Assembly (NCBI GenBank): GCA_963971425.1
Contig: OZ020526.1
Span: forward strand, 17,699,173-17,763,172
Reading direction: 5' to 3'
Length of the DNA stretch: 64,000 bases
DNA from: Bryoerythrophyllum caledonicum
Lineage: Eukaryota > Streptophyta > Bryopsida > Pottiales > Pottiaceae
Shown here: positions 47,985-59,600 of the stretch, piece by piece
Layout of the letters: each line of letters opens with the position of its first letter
How positions within the stretch are numbered: position 1 is the stretch's first letter
Notes under the pieces: model-generated
What the model was told of the DNA's origin: nothing
The model's input: the letters and a program-made list of their open reading frames with translations, nothing else
Databases searched by the model: none
Program-made: the position numbers and the translations under genes

Positions 47985-48900
47985 GGATTCGAGTTGCGGT
48001 ACATTTTTGGAGGTCAGCATCGATTTCTGAAGTTCATTTCTGAGCTAATTGTGAAGTAGACGCTACTTTGAAACTTTGTGGCTTAAATTTTGGTTCAGAA
48101 TGCGGGCTATGTCGCCGTTTCTTTTCTGTCCGAGTGTTGTGTCTGTGTGATGCGCGTGCTGTTGTATTTTTGTTAGAATTCGATTCGAGAACATTGAATA
48201 GTTTGTATCTTGATTTGAGAAGGAGCTCGCAGTGTCAGGGTTCGAGAAACTGACATTGATTGATTTTTGAGTCTAACCTTGAAATTTGCGCTTAAGGAGA
48301 GACATTGAGCGTGCTTCTGGTGAGAATTTTGGTTCTGAATGCTGGCGATGTTGCCGTTTCTGTTCGTTCTATGTCTTGAAGAAATTATTTCTGTCTGTGC
48401 TAGGCCATGATGCGCTTTCTGTTTTTTTTTCTGGGAACAGTAGCGTAGGATTCAAGGCCAAGGCATTGGAGAGTCTCGATCTCGGGAGTTCAATCGGCGA
48501 GTGAAATTTTTATGTTCTTGGAGAGCTCGTTCTCATTACTTTGAGAACGAGGTTGCAATGTGAGACTGAGGGCTCAAGAGATTGTCATCATATGATTTTT
48601 CAAAGTTATCTTGTAGTTTGCACTTAAGGAGATTGAATTGTGGAAGTTTCTGGCTAAATTTTGCTTCTGGATGCTGGCGCTTGCACCGTTTCCTTATTTC
48701 CGAGATTTTGAAGAAGTTGCGTCTCTATGCGCCTGGCTGTGATGCGCTCGCTGTTATTTCTTGGAGGACTTGCTTAGGATTCGAGCCGATGAATAGTTCT
48801 TAGCTTAATTCGGTGAGTGGATGTTTTGCTTTTGGAGTACATTTTCCTGATTTGAGAAGGAGGTCGCAATGAACGTTCATCAAACCGTCATCAGATGAGA
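47985..48900. repeat. Three diverged tandem units upstream of the lumen-protein gene
   Basis: Units of about 300-330 bp share the order GGTTCNGAATGCNGGC with TGTCGCCGTTTC, then GATGCGCNTNCTGTT, then GATTTGAGAAGGAG or a variant, then TTTGCRCTTAAGGAGA. Unit ends fall near 48300 and 48632. They lie in the likely promoter or leader region of the next gene. Short open frames inside them are not conserved between units. Confidence 0.6.
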
Positions 48901-48945
48901 GCGTGACTCAACTTTATGCGAGCCGAGCGGTTGCGGCAGGGCAAC

Positions 48946-50478
48946 ATGATGTCGTCGCTGTGCCCGACGCCTTCTACTTCACTAGGAAATTTTAGGTGTT
49001 CTATTAATCTGCGGAAACCATGTTATAGTAACTTGCAGTCCCGGACGCCCGTGGTGATATGTGCGTTGCGAGGAGAACCTGCTGGTGAGATTGCTTAGTA
49101 CATTTCTTTAACATTCATTTTCGGAACCAAATGAATTTGTTGTAATTGCAGCTTGATTTGGTCCTATGCTCTCTGGAGAGGTATTTTTATTGCATCAAAG
49201 AAGCAGGGCAGCTTATCAGAGGAATGTAGGGACTGAAGAAGGTGAGGCACCTGCTCCACAATTTTCCAGAAGAGCTGCTCTTGCAGTTCTTGCCGGTGTG
49301 TCTGGAGACATTGGCATCTTCAGAGATCGGAATGAAATCTACTATGCCAATGCCGTTACGGAAGAGAAACAAACTAATCTAACTGTTGAGCAAGTAAAGG
49401 TACGAACTAGTTTGTCAATCTTGCAACATGAATAGACTTCATGCGTCTAGAAGTCTGTAACGTACGCCATCTGTGAATCGTATTTACAGTTTCTTGGTTT
49501 GGCTCTCATTGTTTAAACGCTTGCCCCTAAGCAGAAAAGTTCTGGCCTCGTCTTTGCATTATTTTTCCCTCACCTTCTTGTCTTTGCAGGGGATCATTGA
49601 GAATGACATCAGAGAAGGCCAGTATTACGTGACGGGAAATTTGACTCCCAGCATATACAATGACAACTGCAAGTATGTCTCTCATTTTTCTTCTGGTGTT
49701 AAAGTGGGAGTTATCTTACTTGTTCATTCAAAGGAATATGATGCAGTGTGCTGGACACGCCTGTTAATACTAATTTTGGATCTCACATGAAAATACTAAC
49801 TAATTGAGCTAACAATGTGGATAACTGCAGATTTACGGATCCAACTACAGTCGTGACGGGAGTGAACAAGTATGTGGCAGCTGTAAAGCTGTTGTTTGAC
49901 CCTGAACTCTCTGAACAGGAACTGCTTTCGATAGATGTCACGGGGCCTCGCACTATCGAAGTCAATTGGAGGCTTGGTGGGTATGGCCTTCTCAATCAAA
50001 TCACTTGATTGTATCATGTTCGTTCTAGGGTACTAAACAATCGGGTCATATCATTTCACTAGTCGAATGATTAATTTGTCGGATTGTAATTTGAGCTGAA
50101 GTATTCAAAGGCATGAATATTGGAATCATTTCCACTTAAAGCACAGAGGTAGAATTTGTTGAAGAATGCATTCATTTTTCATGCAGGTACTTGAATTTCC
50201 CATGGAAGCCACACATCATGCCGTATGAAGGTATGTCCTTTCGCTCAAGCTTCGTTGTAACCAAAAGATAAATAAAATTCTCCCTGATGATACCTAGGTT
50301 CGAAGGTAGATGAAGGTCATCTGATTGTTGAACAAGGTCATTTCTTGTTGGAGATGCAGGATCCACACGCTACACACTAGGCGACGATGGCTTTGTTGTA
50401 TCACATGACGAGACATGGAGTATCTCATTGCTGACAGCGCTGTTGGAGCTCTTCACTCCATCATGGGGGCCTCACTAG
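48946..50478 (+). CDS. Predicted thylakoid-lumen NTF2-like (DUF2358-type) protein
   Basis: Six exons, 48946-49084, 49212-49399, 49590-49672, 49831-49980, 50187-50230 and 50360-50478, join in phase to 240 residues. The N-terminus looks like a plastid transit peptide. It is followed by a twin-arginine stretch (SRRAALAVLAG) and by YANA, a likely lumenal processing site. The rest (VKGIIENDIREGQYYVTGNL, FTDPTTVVTGVNKYV, WRLGGYLNFPWKP, ETWSISLLTALLELFTPSW) has the pattern of the NTF2-like proteins of plant plastids, whose role is not settled. The start at 48946 is chosen as the first of MMSSL; 48916 is in frame upstream. The acceptor at 49211 is inferred from phase. Confidence 0.8.
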
Positions 50479-51780
50479 TTCTTCATTTGGAGGTATGTAT
50501 CAATTTATGCGTGAATAGGTGATCACAAATATTACGTCCTTCTGGACCTGTTCACATAGCTGGTTAAAATCTGAGAGGACCTCATACCTCGCAGCCATTG
50601 GCAGGATCCTGTATGTTTTACTATTTTGTTTCAATCAAAACTTCAACAATAAGTGGAACAGCGATAGCACCTTAATGCTTCCTCTGAGAATTCTATGATC
50701 AACAATGTTACCAATATCAAGCAACGCTTGCTGATTGGTGTATGTTCTAGAAGTCAAAATAGTAGAGTCTCTATAGAGAGTACTAAGCTCCACTGTAAGT
50801 TACTGCAGGTGTCGAGTATGGACTCTAGTTACCGTATATGGTCGCCTTTCGCAAATTATAAGGTGTGAAAAATTGGAAGTGCTATTAATTTATAGCAATC
50901 AATTGAGTGGAGTAATTCCCAAATCACTTGGGGTAAACTACATCAACTGCAACTGCTTTATTTGAGCAACAACACATTAACGGGTAAGAATATGATAATC
51001 GATCCTTATGTATAATGAAGCAAAGTCTACAATGTGAGCAGTGGGTACTCAATTATAGCTAATTTCTCTACTACAATTTGAATTCAGCCAATTATCCAAG
51101 TGATAATTCTAGGGATATTTTTCAGATACAAAGAAGGCCCTTTGATTTTCCTTATCAGATGCAATGGATTTAGCATATGTCTTTGTCTCTAATTTTGTTA
51201 TTCTAATTTTATTAGACATATAATGACAAACAAAACCGAGTACAATTTTTACTCACTTCCATTCAAAAAATCATACCATGAGTATAGGTGGGCAAAACCG
51301 AAATGTGTACAAATCAAAGTTGTAGTACATGATGTATTACACAATGCTGAAAAGTTTGAGGTGGAGTTGAATTGTGGTTTGGAAGATGTCAAATGCCAAA
51401 ATAGAGTGCCTTCACTCACTTTTGTTCAAGATTGGTATGAGAGCTTTCAAAAGATACACAATTTGGAATGAAGCCAATTTTCTTTAGTGTTGTCTTTATG
51501 GTATTGTAAACCATCATCTTGAACATGTGTATGCCTTTCATCAATGGAAATCAACCTTTGTGTGCTTGAGATAAATCTCAAACTGTGGAAAAATAGATGT
51601 TTTCTTGTGAGAATGGCTTTTGATAATCCTTTGTGGAATTGATAGCATGGAATATTAGTGGACATCATAAGTGACAAACGTGAATCAATATTGGCCATTA
51701 TTGCATGTATTTCATTTTGTATTTGAATTTTTTTAGTATTCAATAAACTTCTTTATAAACTTGATTATTAATATTGGAAT
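50479..51780. other. Spacer, no gene seen
   Basis: AT-rich sequence downstream of the NTF2-like gene. A short stretch near 50880-50980 reads like a piece of a leucine-rich repeat (LYSNQLSGVIPKSLG), too short to call. A frame at 51223-51471 has no recognised motif. Confidence 0.35.
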
Positions 51781-51784
51781 GATG

Positions 51785-52175
51785 TCATGGTTTTCTTCTT
51801 TGACCTTCTTGATGTTACAGTGCTCATCAATGGAAGCTTTCCACCCACCACTTTGATTTCACTTACTTGTATTTTGATGACTTCGTATCATAAAATACTC
51901 GATGCTCCATTTTGCCCTTTCTTTGATTTTCATACCAAAAATAGTTTTAATTGCATTCTTGGTATATATTGATGTTATTCTTCTTATTGAACATAGTTAC
52001 ACCAAGAATGAAATTAAAACTATTTTTGGTATGAAAGTCAAAGAAGGAGCAAAATTGAGCGTTGAGTATTTTATGATTCAAAGTCATCAAAATGCAAGTA
52101 AATGAAATCAAAGTAGTGGATAGAAAGCTTCCATTGATGAGCATTGTAACATCAAGAAGGTCAAAGAAGAAATCA
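51785..52175. repeat. Long foldback hairpin, arms about 185 bp
   Basis: The arm 51785-51975 is repeated inversely at about 51993-52175 with roughly 90 percent identity by eye. Examples are TTCTTCTTTGACCTTCTTGA, GCTCATCAATGGAAGCTTTC and CATACCAAAAATAGTTTTAA. The loop is under 20 bases. It is non-coding and directly precedes the first Helitron-like 5' end. Confidence 0.9.
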
Positions 52176-52183
52176 GTACATCA

Positions 52184-52862
52184 TCAATATCTATAAAAGA
52201 ATAGAGGATGAAGGACGATCCTTTTGGATGAACATGCCGGATGAAAAATATGTCGAATGGATGAACGTGCCGATGAAAAGTCGCAGTTAGGGTTTGCGAC
52301 GTCTCGCTCTCTGCGGCAGCATTTTGCACGTCCTGATTTTGATCGTGCCCCGGCACCGCACGTTCTTGCAGGGCTTCCGTTTGAGCTCTTTCCCGTTCGA
52401 ATCTGTACAGCGCGGAACAATGTCCAAACCTAAACCACACAAACTGAGAAACAAACACAACAAAAGAATTCCAGATCTACTACGAACTGACAATCAGAAA
52501 GGTGTCCTCTCGAATATCAAGGCCAGCGAGTTGCGTAAGCTCCAACACCTTTTGCAGCTTTGTAAATGCAATCACATCTCACCCATCAACAATATGATAA
52601 CCCGAAATCCCCAAAAACTCAACCCCAAATCTCCAACTAGAGCATCGACCCCCTGAAACCCTAATCTCAAACCTTGGAGATCAATAATTCATATCCTGGG
52701 TCAGGTTGGAAAAAACAAATATTGCCAAGTCTGCATGGCAAGAAAAACCACCAAAAAAAGGACGGGGCGGGATTGGGGACGGAGGACGGAGGACGGGGGA
52801 CGGGGGGGAGGGGACTCAACACAAAAAAATGTTGTGTCCGGAGGTCACGGGTACCCCACTAG
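52184..52862 (+). mobile_element. Short Helitron-like element
   Basis: The 5' end is TCAATATCTATAAAAGAATA, preceded by A. The 3' end is a short hairpin (GTGTCC GGA GGTCAC), then GGGTACCCC and ACTAG. TC...CTAG ends with a 3' hairpin are the Helitron hallmark. The 5' 230 bases recur at 54929 and 56407, the 3' 440 bases recur at 54385-54928. No Rep/helicase is present. The base after CTAG is A, not the expected T, so the right junction may be rearranged. Confidence 0.6.
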
Positions 52863-53178
52863 ACACTAGGGCTTATCCACTAGGGCTTCCGTTTGAGCTC
52901 TTTCCCGGCCTAAATAGTACAGGATTCGTCATTTTCTAGGGCATGCTCTTTAGCGGGAGCTCGGGTTGCTGGTTCTTCGTCCAGGGTTCGCTCTCATCTT
53001 AGGCACGGCTGTGCGAATAGATTCTTTATTGGAGAGGAGGGAGAAGAAGGAGCGGCGGGGTCTGATCATGTGTTTGCTGTGTCTTTTTTCTAATCGAGGT
53101 GATGGTGGCAAGAATAGAGTTACTCTGGGGTTTGAATTGGTTGTTTTGTCTGATGATTTATGTTTGAACTACTGTGCA

Positions 53179-53500
53179 AGTGGATGGTATCGTGTACTTG
53201 GTGGATGCAGCTTACAAGGAAAGGATTTCAGAGTCCAAGAAGGAGCTGGACGCGCTGCTATCGGATGACTCGCTGAGACAGGTTTCTTTCTTGATTTTGG
53301 GGAACAAGATCGACATCCCATATGCAGCCTCTGAGGATAAGTTGCGCTATTCACTGGGCCTGAGCAATTACACGACGGCCAATGGCAAGGTGAATCTCGG
53401 GGACACAAACATGCGACCGATCGAGGTGTTCATGTGCAGTATCGTTCGGAAGATGAGGTATGGCGAGGGCATCAAGTGGATGTCGCAGTACATCAAGTAG
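53179..53500 (+). pseudogene. SAR1: SAR1-type small GTPase, C-terminal half (captured fragment)
   Basis: [28 protein letters not shown] and [20 protein letters not shown] followed by KWMSQYIK match the C-terminal half of SAR1, the COPII coat GTPase. The NKID guanine-recognition motif is intact, but the P-loop and switch regions are absent. The reading starts just after a T-rich stretch ending in an AG, so a piece of genomic DNA with intron sequence was probably captured rather than a cDNA. It cannot make a working GTPase alone. Confidence 0.85.
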
Positions 53501-53648
53501 AAAGGCAGAAGGCTCTCCGAGAGGAGCTGGCAAAGGCCCTGGAGCTGTTGCCAAGGTCTGTAGGTCGGTGAAGTTTTGAGGTGTTTTTCGATGCGAGTGC
53601 TCATGATGGTGGCTCATTAGTGATTACATAGTATTCCTCACGGAGAGA

Positions 53649-54125
53649 GTGGTGCAGGAGCAGCTGGATGTCGCCGCCCGGCAGGATTTCGCGTCCAAGG
53701 TCGATTGGCGCCTCGGGGACGCGCTCGTGTTGTCGTTTGTGGAGGACAGCTTCGACGCCGTGACGATGGCGTACGGGCTCCGGAAGGTGGCGAGCATGGC
53801 GCTGCAAAACGTAGGGAGTGTGGCAATTGCGCTAGAGCAGATTCGGAGAGTGCTGAAGCCGGGGAAGAAGGCGGCGATTCTGGATTTCAACAGGAGTGAG
53901 AGTGAGGAGGTGCTAGGGTTTCAAGGGTGGATGCTGGATAATCTGGTCGTGCCGGTGGCGTCATAGTTCGGGATGCATGAAGAGTATGCGTATTTGAAGA
54001 CATCGATTGCGCGGTTTCCGACGGGGTGGCAACAAGAGAAGGTGGCGGGGGAGGTTGGATTTTCCCGAGCTGTGCATTATGAGCTTGCGGGAGGGCTCAC
54101 GGGCGTCCTGGTGGTGGCGAAATAA
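53649..54125 (+). pseudogene. MENG: Plastid MenG/UbiE-type methyltransferase fragment
   Basis: WRLGDALVLSFVEDSFDAVT, MAYGLRKV, IRRVLKPGKKAAILDFNRSE, GWMLDNLVVPVAS and VGFSRAVHYELAGG match the C-terminal two thirds of the plastid phylloquinone-biosynthesis methyltransferase. A TAG stop (53964) breaks the frame, which then continues to the natural end at 54125. The N-terminal SAM-binding glycine loop is missing. It follows the SAR1 fragment by 150 bases in the same orientation. Confidence 0.8.
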
Positions 54126-54928
54126 GGATTCCTAATCCACCATTCTTTCTTCAAATGACATTGCAACAGGGACTGCACGCATGTGATGGTGATGATTGCT
54201 GAGGTTTACATCTCAATTGCTTCAGTTTGGTGAATGCCTGGCTCTCTTTCTGTAGAGGAATCGTGATCTGATTATCTTTTTTGATGATCTGCCGTCGTGG
54301 ATTATCGACAGGGAGGTCGATTATCAACGGTAGGAAAGTCATTCGTATCCATCATCTTTGGTGACAAAGGGCACAAAATCATCATACAATGTCGAAACCT
54401 AAACCACACAAATTGAGAAATGGACACAACAAAATAATTCCAGATCTACTACGAACTCACAATCAAAAAGGTGTCCTCTCGAATATCAAGGCCAACGAGT
54501 TGTCTGCTACTTTGAAAATGCAATCACATCTCATCCATCAATAATATGGTAACCCGAAATCCCCAAAAACTCAATCCCAAACCTCCAACTAGAGCATCAA
54601 CCCCTTGAAACCCTAATCTCAAACTTTGGAGATCAGTAATTCCTAACTTGGGTCAAGTTGGAAAAAACAAATATTGTCAGGTCAACATGACAAGAAAAAC
54701 CACAAAAAAAAGGGACGGGGCGGAGATGGGAATGGAGACCGGGACGGGGATGGGAATGGGGACTGGGACGGGGATGGGAATGGGGACCGGGACGGTGATG
54801 GGGAACAACGGACGGGAGGGGACGGGGCACGTGGGGACGATGGATTGGAGGGAAAGGGCTAGGGGACGGGGAGGTGGGGACTCAACACAAAAAAACGTTG
54901 TGCCCAAAGGACACGGGTATCCCACTAG

Positions 54929-56400
54929 TCTATATCTATAAAAGAATAGAGGATGAAGGACGATCCTTTTGGATGAACACGCGGGATGAAAAATATGTCG
55001 AATGGATGAACGTGCCGATGAAAAGTCGTAGTTAGGGTTTGCGACGTCTTGCTCTCTGCGGCAGCATTTTGCACGCCCCGGCACCGCACGCTCTTGCAGG
55101 GCTTCCGTTTGAGCTCTTTCCCGTTTGAATCCGTACAACGCGGGGAGAGTGGAAGCGGCCATGCCGGTGTGGGAGAATTGTCCGTGGGGACCAAGGCTCG
55201 GGTGCATCAGCGAGGAAGACGACCTGGAGCTCACGCTTGAACAGCTTCGCTACCATGGATTCATGCACAAGGAGACCGATCCTACAAAATCCCAGTCAAG
55301 GTAGATACGTCTCTCTTCTATTTCTTTTGAGAATCATGTGTTTTTGGTCGAACCGATCTTAACAATTTGGATCAATTTGTAGGCTGATGGCTGATCCTCC
55401 TGCCAAGAAACCTCCTCCGCCTCAGTTGAAGCCTTCTAAGTCTGCAAGGTAGACACATTTCTCTAGGTTCTCCTCTATTTTCTACGCTTTCTCCTTTCCT
55501 CTTCCTCTTCTCTTTGTGTTTATATTGACATTGGAAATTTGTGCAGAATGATGGCAGATGCTGAGATCAAATGGAATAGTAGTTCAGGAAGGTGGTTCAA
55601 GATGCGAGAGGGAGAATCCTCGCAGAAGCAAAGCGGATGAACGAAGCGGCAAAGAAGGCTGTGCGAGACCGTGACAAACTGGCGGCGGAGCTCAAGGGAT
55701 TGAAAGAGATGGGCGCCGGAGGCAAGCGATGGATGACGGAGAGTGTCTCTGTTGTGATTGGCAACACTAAACTTTCTACGGAAGAGTATATGTGCGAAGT
55801 GCTCGATCAAGGCGCAGGAATCGATGTCGCTGTGAACCTACATCGCATCGGCAATGTTACCGGGGAGGTAGATGCCGCGAAGAAGAAAGTGTTGAAGACG
55901 AATGTCAAGGAAGTGTTGGACTATCTGGAAAACATCGGGGAAGTCGTTTCACCGAAAGCAAGTCGCGCAGGTCCAAGTAACACATGATGTTCATTAGGGT
56001 TTCGGGTTTTAGGTTTAGGGTTTCAGCTTGGTGGTCAAAAATGATGGGAAACTATGCAGGTAATTTTTTTGTGGTCTATTTGGGAAGAGAAATGAGGGTT
56101 TTGATTAGATGGAGGAAACATTCTATTGTCTTTAACATGTAAATTGTTGTATGGTGAACCAGATTCATCGTTTCCTTTTATGTACATGATGTTTTATATG
56201 AAAGTTGCCAGCCGGGGAGAAACTGTCATCAATTACCATGGTATCTATATCAAAGTGGGAGCTCGAGATCACCCGTGCCGAGAACCTGAAGCTGAAGGAC
56301 GAGGAACTTTTGCTTTGCAAGACACATTTAATTTTCACTTAGAATGATTATAAAAAGTGTATATACATAGTTTACAACACTATCTATCTACCACATCATT
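54929..56400 (+). mobile_element. Helitron-like segment with unidentified cargo gene
   Basis: It starts TCTATATCTATAAAAGAATA directly after the CTAG of the preceding element, so two elements are joined head to tail. It carries a multi-exon cargo gene (55161-55987). No CTAG hairpin end is seen before the next 5' end at 56407, so its 3' end is probably lost. Confidence 0.55.
55161..55987 (+). pseudogene. Unidentified cargo gene, coiled-coil ORF, copy 1
   Basis: Likely exons are 55161-55300 (MPVWENCPWGPRLG, then LEQLRYHGFMHKE), 55383-55448 (proline- and lysine-rich) and one from 55548. In the last, a different frame is open from about 55592 to 55987 (VVQDARGRILAEAKRMNEAA, then VRDRDKLAAELKGLKEM, ending RAGPSNT). 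The frames do not join as they stand, so a one-base change or another splice is needed. The protein is not recognised; the middle is a probable coiled coil. A near copy lies at 60540-61223. Confidence 0.5.
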
Positions 56401-56406
56401 CATCTA
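55988..56406. other. Spacer
   Basis: It contains short telomere-like words (TTTAGGGTTT near 56010-56030) and no recognised gene. Confidence 0.35.
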
Positions 56407-56617
56407 TCTATATCTGTAAAAGAATACAGGATGAAGGACGATCCTCTTAGATGAACGCGCTGGATGAAAAACACGTCGAATGGATGAACGCGCCCATGAA
56501 AAGTCGGAGTTAGGGTTTGCGACGTCTCGCTCTCTGCGGCGGCATTTTGCGCGCCCTGGTTTTGATCGCGCCCCGGCACCGCACGCTCTTGCAGGGCTTC
56601 CGTTTGAGCTCTTTCTT

Positions 56618-59600
56618 GATGTGGGACTCCGTTCCCACATGGTGCCGGAAGTTAACCTTAAATTCCGGCCAAAATAAAAAAATTAGTTAAGTAGTTACGA
56701 TGGTTTGTGCTAGAATACAGCCTATAGTCTTAATGTAAAATATGGACGGATGGACCTGGCTGCAAACCCTAATTAAGCCTAAATCTGCAAAATGCTGAGC
56801 CGGAGTACTTAAGAAAATTCCGGGACAGGCTGTCATCCGGAACTGTGGTCCGTAGTTGTCACGATCAGTTGTCATCTTGAGCTGTACCAACGGCCAGACT
56901 ACAAAAGGCTGGAGTTCGGAGGGAAAGTTTTTCTTTTCACTTCTCCTTTGCGTGTTGATGTTCCGCTCCAGCGCTTTTTTTTCTCTCTCTCTCCTTTCCT
57001 CACTTTTATGGTTCTATAACCGCTTGCCGTTAGGATTTGGAGCTTAGACGATTAGAACGGACGTGCGTCCGTTAGGGAGAGCTTTGGTGGGGTCGGTGCG
57101 TACATGGACAACATTGAGAGACTGCGAGGTAATAGGCAGGACTCATGAAGTTGGTCCTGATGGCGAAGAAGAAGAGGACGGATAGAGATGGGCGCGGCCG
57201 GAGAGACAAAGAGCCGGCAGTTGCGCTCCCTCCCCTGACCCGCATTATTCCGGAAATTCCAGCAGGCCCCCAAAGAGTACAACCTGCTGAAGGAGAGTCT
57301 GAAGACGATGGGGTGCGAGGGTTTGTTCAAAGTTGTGTAGGGCATCTGGGAGGAGGTCTACGTCCGAGAGCTTAAAGGCACGCCGGACGAGAAATACAAG
57401 GGGCTGATGAGAGCCCATCCGGAACTTGGGAGAGTTCCAGAATGGTCACAGGCGTACCTTTTCCGAGCCGGCCGCACCAAGGTGGTGGAAAGGCAGGACG
57501 AGTTCCTGGCGGAGGAATTCGGGGACCAGCAGACCCGAAGAATGGCTACAACCTGCAGGACCTTCGGCACAAGGATGCCCAGCTCGTGCTAGGGTTTTTA
57601 AACCCTATCTTCCATCCGGAAAAGCCAAGACGGGTGGTGGCGAAGTGGGCCTGCACTTTCCTCGGAGCACTCCGAGGAAAGATCGTCGTAGACTGGGGGA
57701 CACTTATGACCGAGATGATCAACTGTCTCGTAGCTAACCTCTAGAAGGTGAAGAAATCGGCAACACCCCTAGCCTCATATGTGGTGCACCTCTACTGTCA
57801 CCACCAACTGCTAATTCCAGCGGAGGTGAGACAATACGATGAAGTGCTCAACTTCGAGAAGTATAGAGGGGAAGAGTCGGAGGAAGAATCTGGAGGGAAG
57901 GAGCCCGTGCCGGAAGCAACCAACGCCGGTACTCCGGAAGGCCGAAGGGCTTAGAAGAGACCCCAGGGGAAGGAGCCAGTGCCGGAGAGTCCGGACATTC
58001 GCAGCTCTTCCGCATCGTCCGGAGAAGACAAGTCCGGACACTCAGCGGAAACCAGTCGGAAGAAGAGGAAGGTTGACCGGGACGAGTCCAAGGGTCAACT
58101 CAAGCAGATAGACGAGCTCACGCGCGAGATTGGATGGAGAGTTGGCCTCCTTAGAGAAACCAACTACATCATCACTACCAGCGTGGAACAAATCTTTCGG
58201 AGTCTAGACGTTGACCGGCTAGAGGACGCCATCAACAAGGTGGAGGAACTCTGGAGCAGGGAGACGGACACGAAGGCGCTGCATACCCAAATCTCCTCCA
58301 TGAACAAGGCTAGCACGGAGATGGAGAAGAAGGTAAAGCACTACCTTCAGGAAGCAGCTCTGGCAGTGACGGCCCGGAAACTGGCGGAGGCAAAGGTGAA
58401 TGCCTCCAGAGTTGTTTTGACGGAGGTCTCGAAGGGTTTGGAGGTGCCGATTGACGTGGTCAACCGAAGCCAACTCTTCACCGAACTGGTGGAGAAGGAG
58501 AAGAAGGTGACCCGGACCAACATCATCTGGTTTCTCCTGGATCAAGCGGAGAAGATGGGGCAGACCTGGGAGCAGATGCAGTTGCTGGTTGACAACATCA
58601 CCCAAGTGCTTCTAGAAGACCCAACAGCACGAGTATCGGAAGGCAAGAGGACACGAGCATGAACTACGCCCTCTCCGGAACCACCGACCAAGACAACTCA
58701 AGCTCCGGATACCTCGGCGAATCCGGAGTCTCTCGACACTCCGTCACCTTGGACACCGACGGAGGGTATCATACCTCTCAACCCAAGTACGAGTGAGATA
58801 CTGAAGAAGCTGCCGGATATTTTATCGCCACCAAACATGCGCCTGTCAGATCCTCCGACAGAAGGCGACCTCCCGGCACCACCAAAGTCCGTGTCCCGGA
58901 GATTGGCGCCCGGACTGAGGAGTCCTTCCAGAAGCTACAGAGACTTGGTCCGGGAGACCAGATCAGCTTCCAAGACAGAACCACCAGCACCTTTGATTCC
59001 GGAAGGTTCACCGGAGCAGCCCCCTCCACAGCCGGACTCCAAGACTCCGGTGGCTTAGGATTCTCCAGCGACTGGACCATCGACCTAGAAGACCACCCTT
59101 TCGCCGGCAACATCGAAGAAGGCGAAGGGCAAGCAACGAGCTCTGGTGGAGATCTCCCCCTCCCGGAGGAGTGGGAGACACCGGGGACCAGGTGCTCCGA
59201 CTTAGGTTAGTTAGGTTTATTATTTTTTGGGTTTAGATTCCGGATCAGCAGCGATTAATGATGGAGCCTCAAGTGCACCCGGCTGCTAACAGAATCGACT
59301 GCTTGTTTTGTAGTTTGAATGGGGATTCCGGAGCCGGAAACTTTTCCGTGATTTTAGGATCTGAGATCCGATCTAGAACTTTTCCAGATTTCTTGGATCT
59401 TTTAGATAAGATCTAGCGGATTTTGCGTAGGTGTAGGTAGGTGGAAAGCTAAGTTTAGAAGGGACTTCGTTAGTACTTAGTAGTAAGGTTTTGGAGAAAA
59501 ACCTTTCATCTTGTCTTTCTCACTTAGAAATATACATCAATCATTTGTACTAGACTTGCTCCCTAGTACTATCTTGTGTGAAGTATACACTTAGTGAGTA

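Larger units (their letters stand above)
52863..54928 (+). mobile_element. Helitron-like segment carrying SAR1 and MenG fragments
   Basis: It begins with a partial copy of the family 5' part (GGCTTCCGTTTGAGCTCTTT at 52884) and ends with the family 3' part (54385-54928): hairpin, ACACGGGTATCCC, ACTAG. The following base is T, as expected. Between them lie two adjacent host-gene fragments on the + strand. The arrangement fits gene capture by a rolling-circle element; the true 5' end is not resolved. Confidence 0.55.

Noticed and set aside
56000..56030. Telomere-like TTTAGGG words
   Set aside because: Only two or three imperfect units; common as telo-box-like words in plant genes and transposons.
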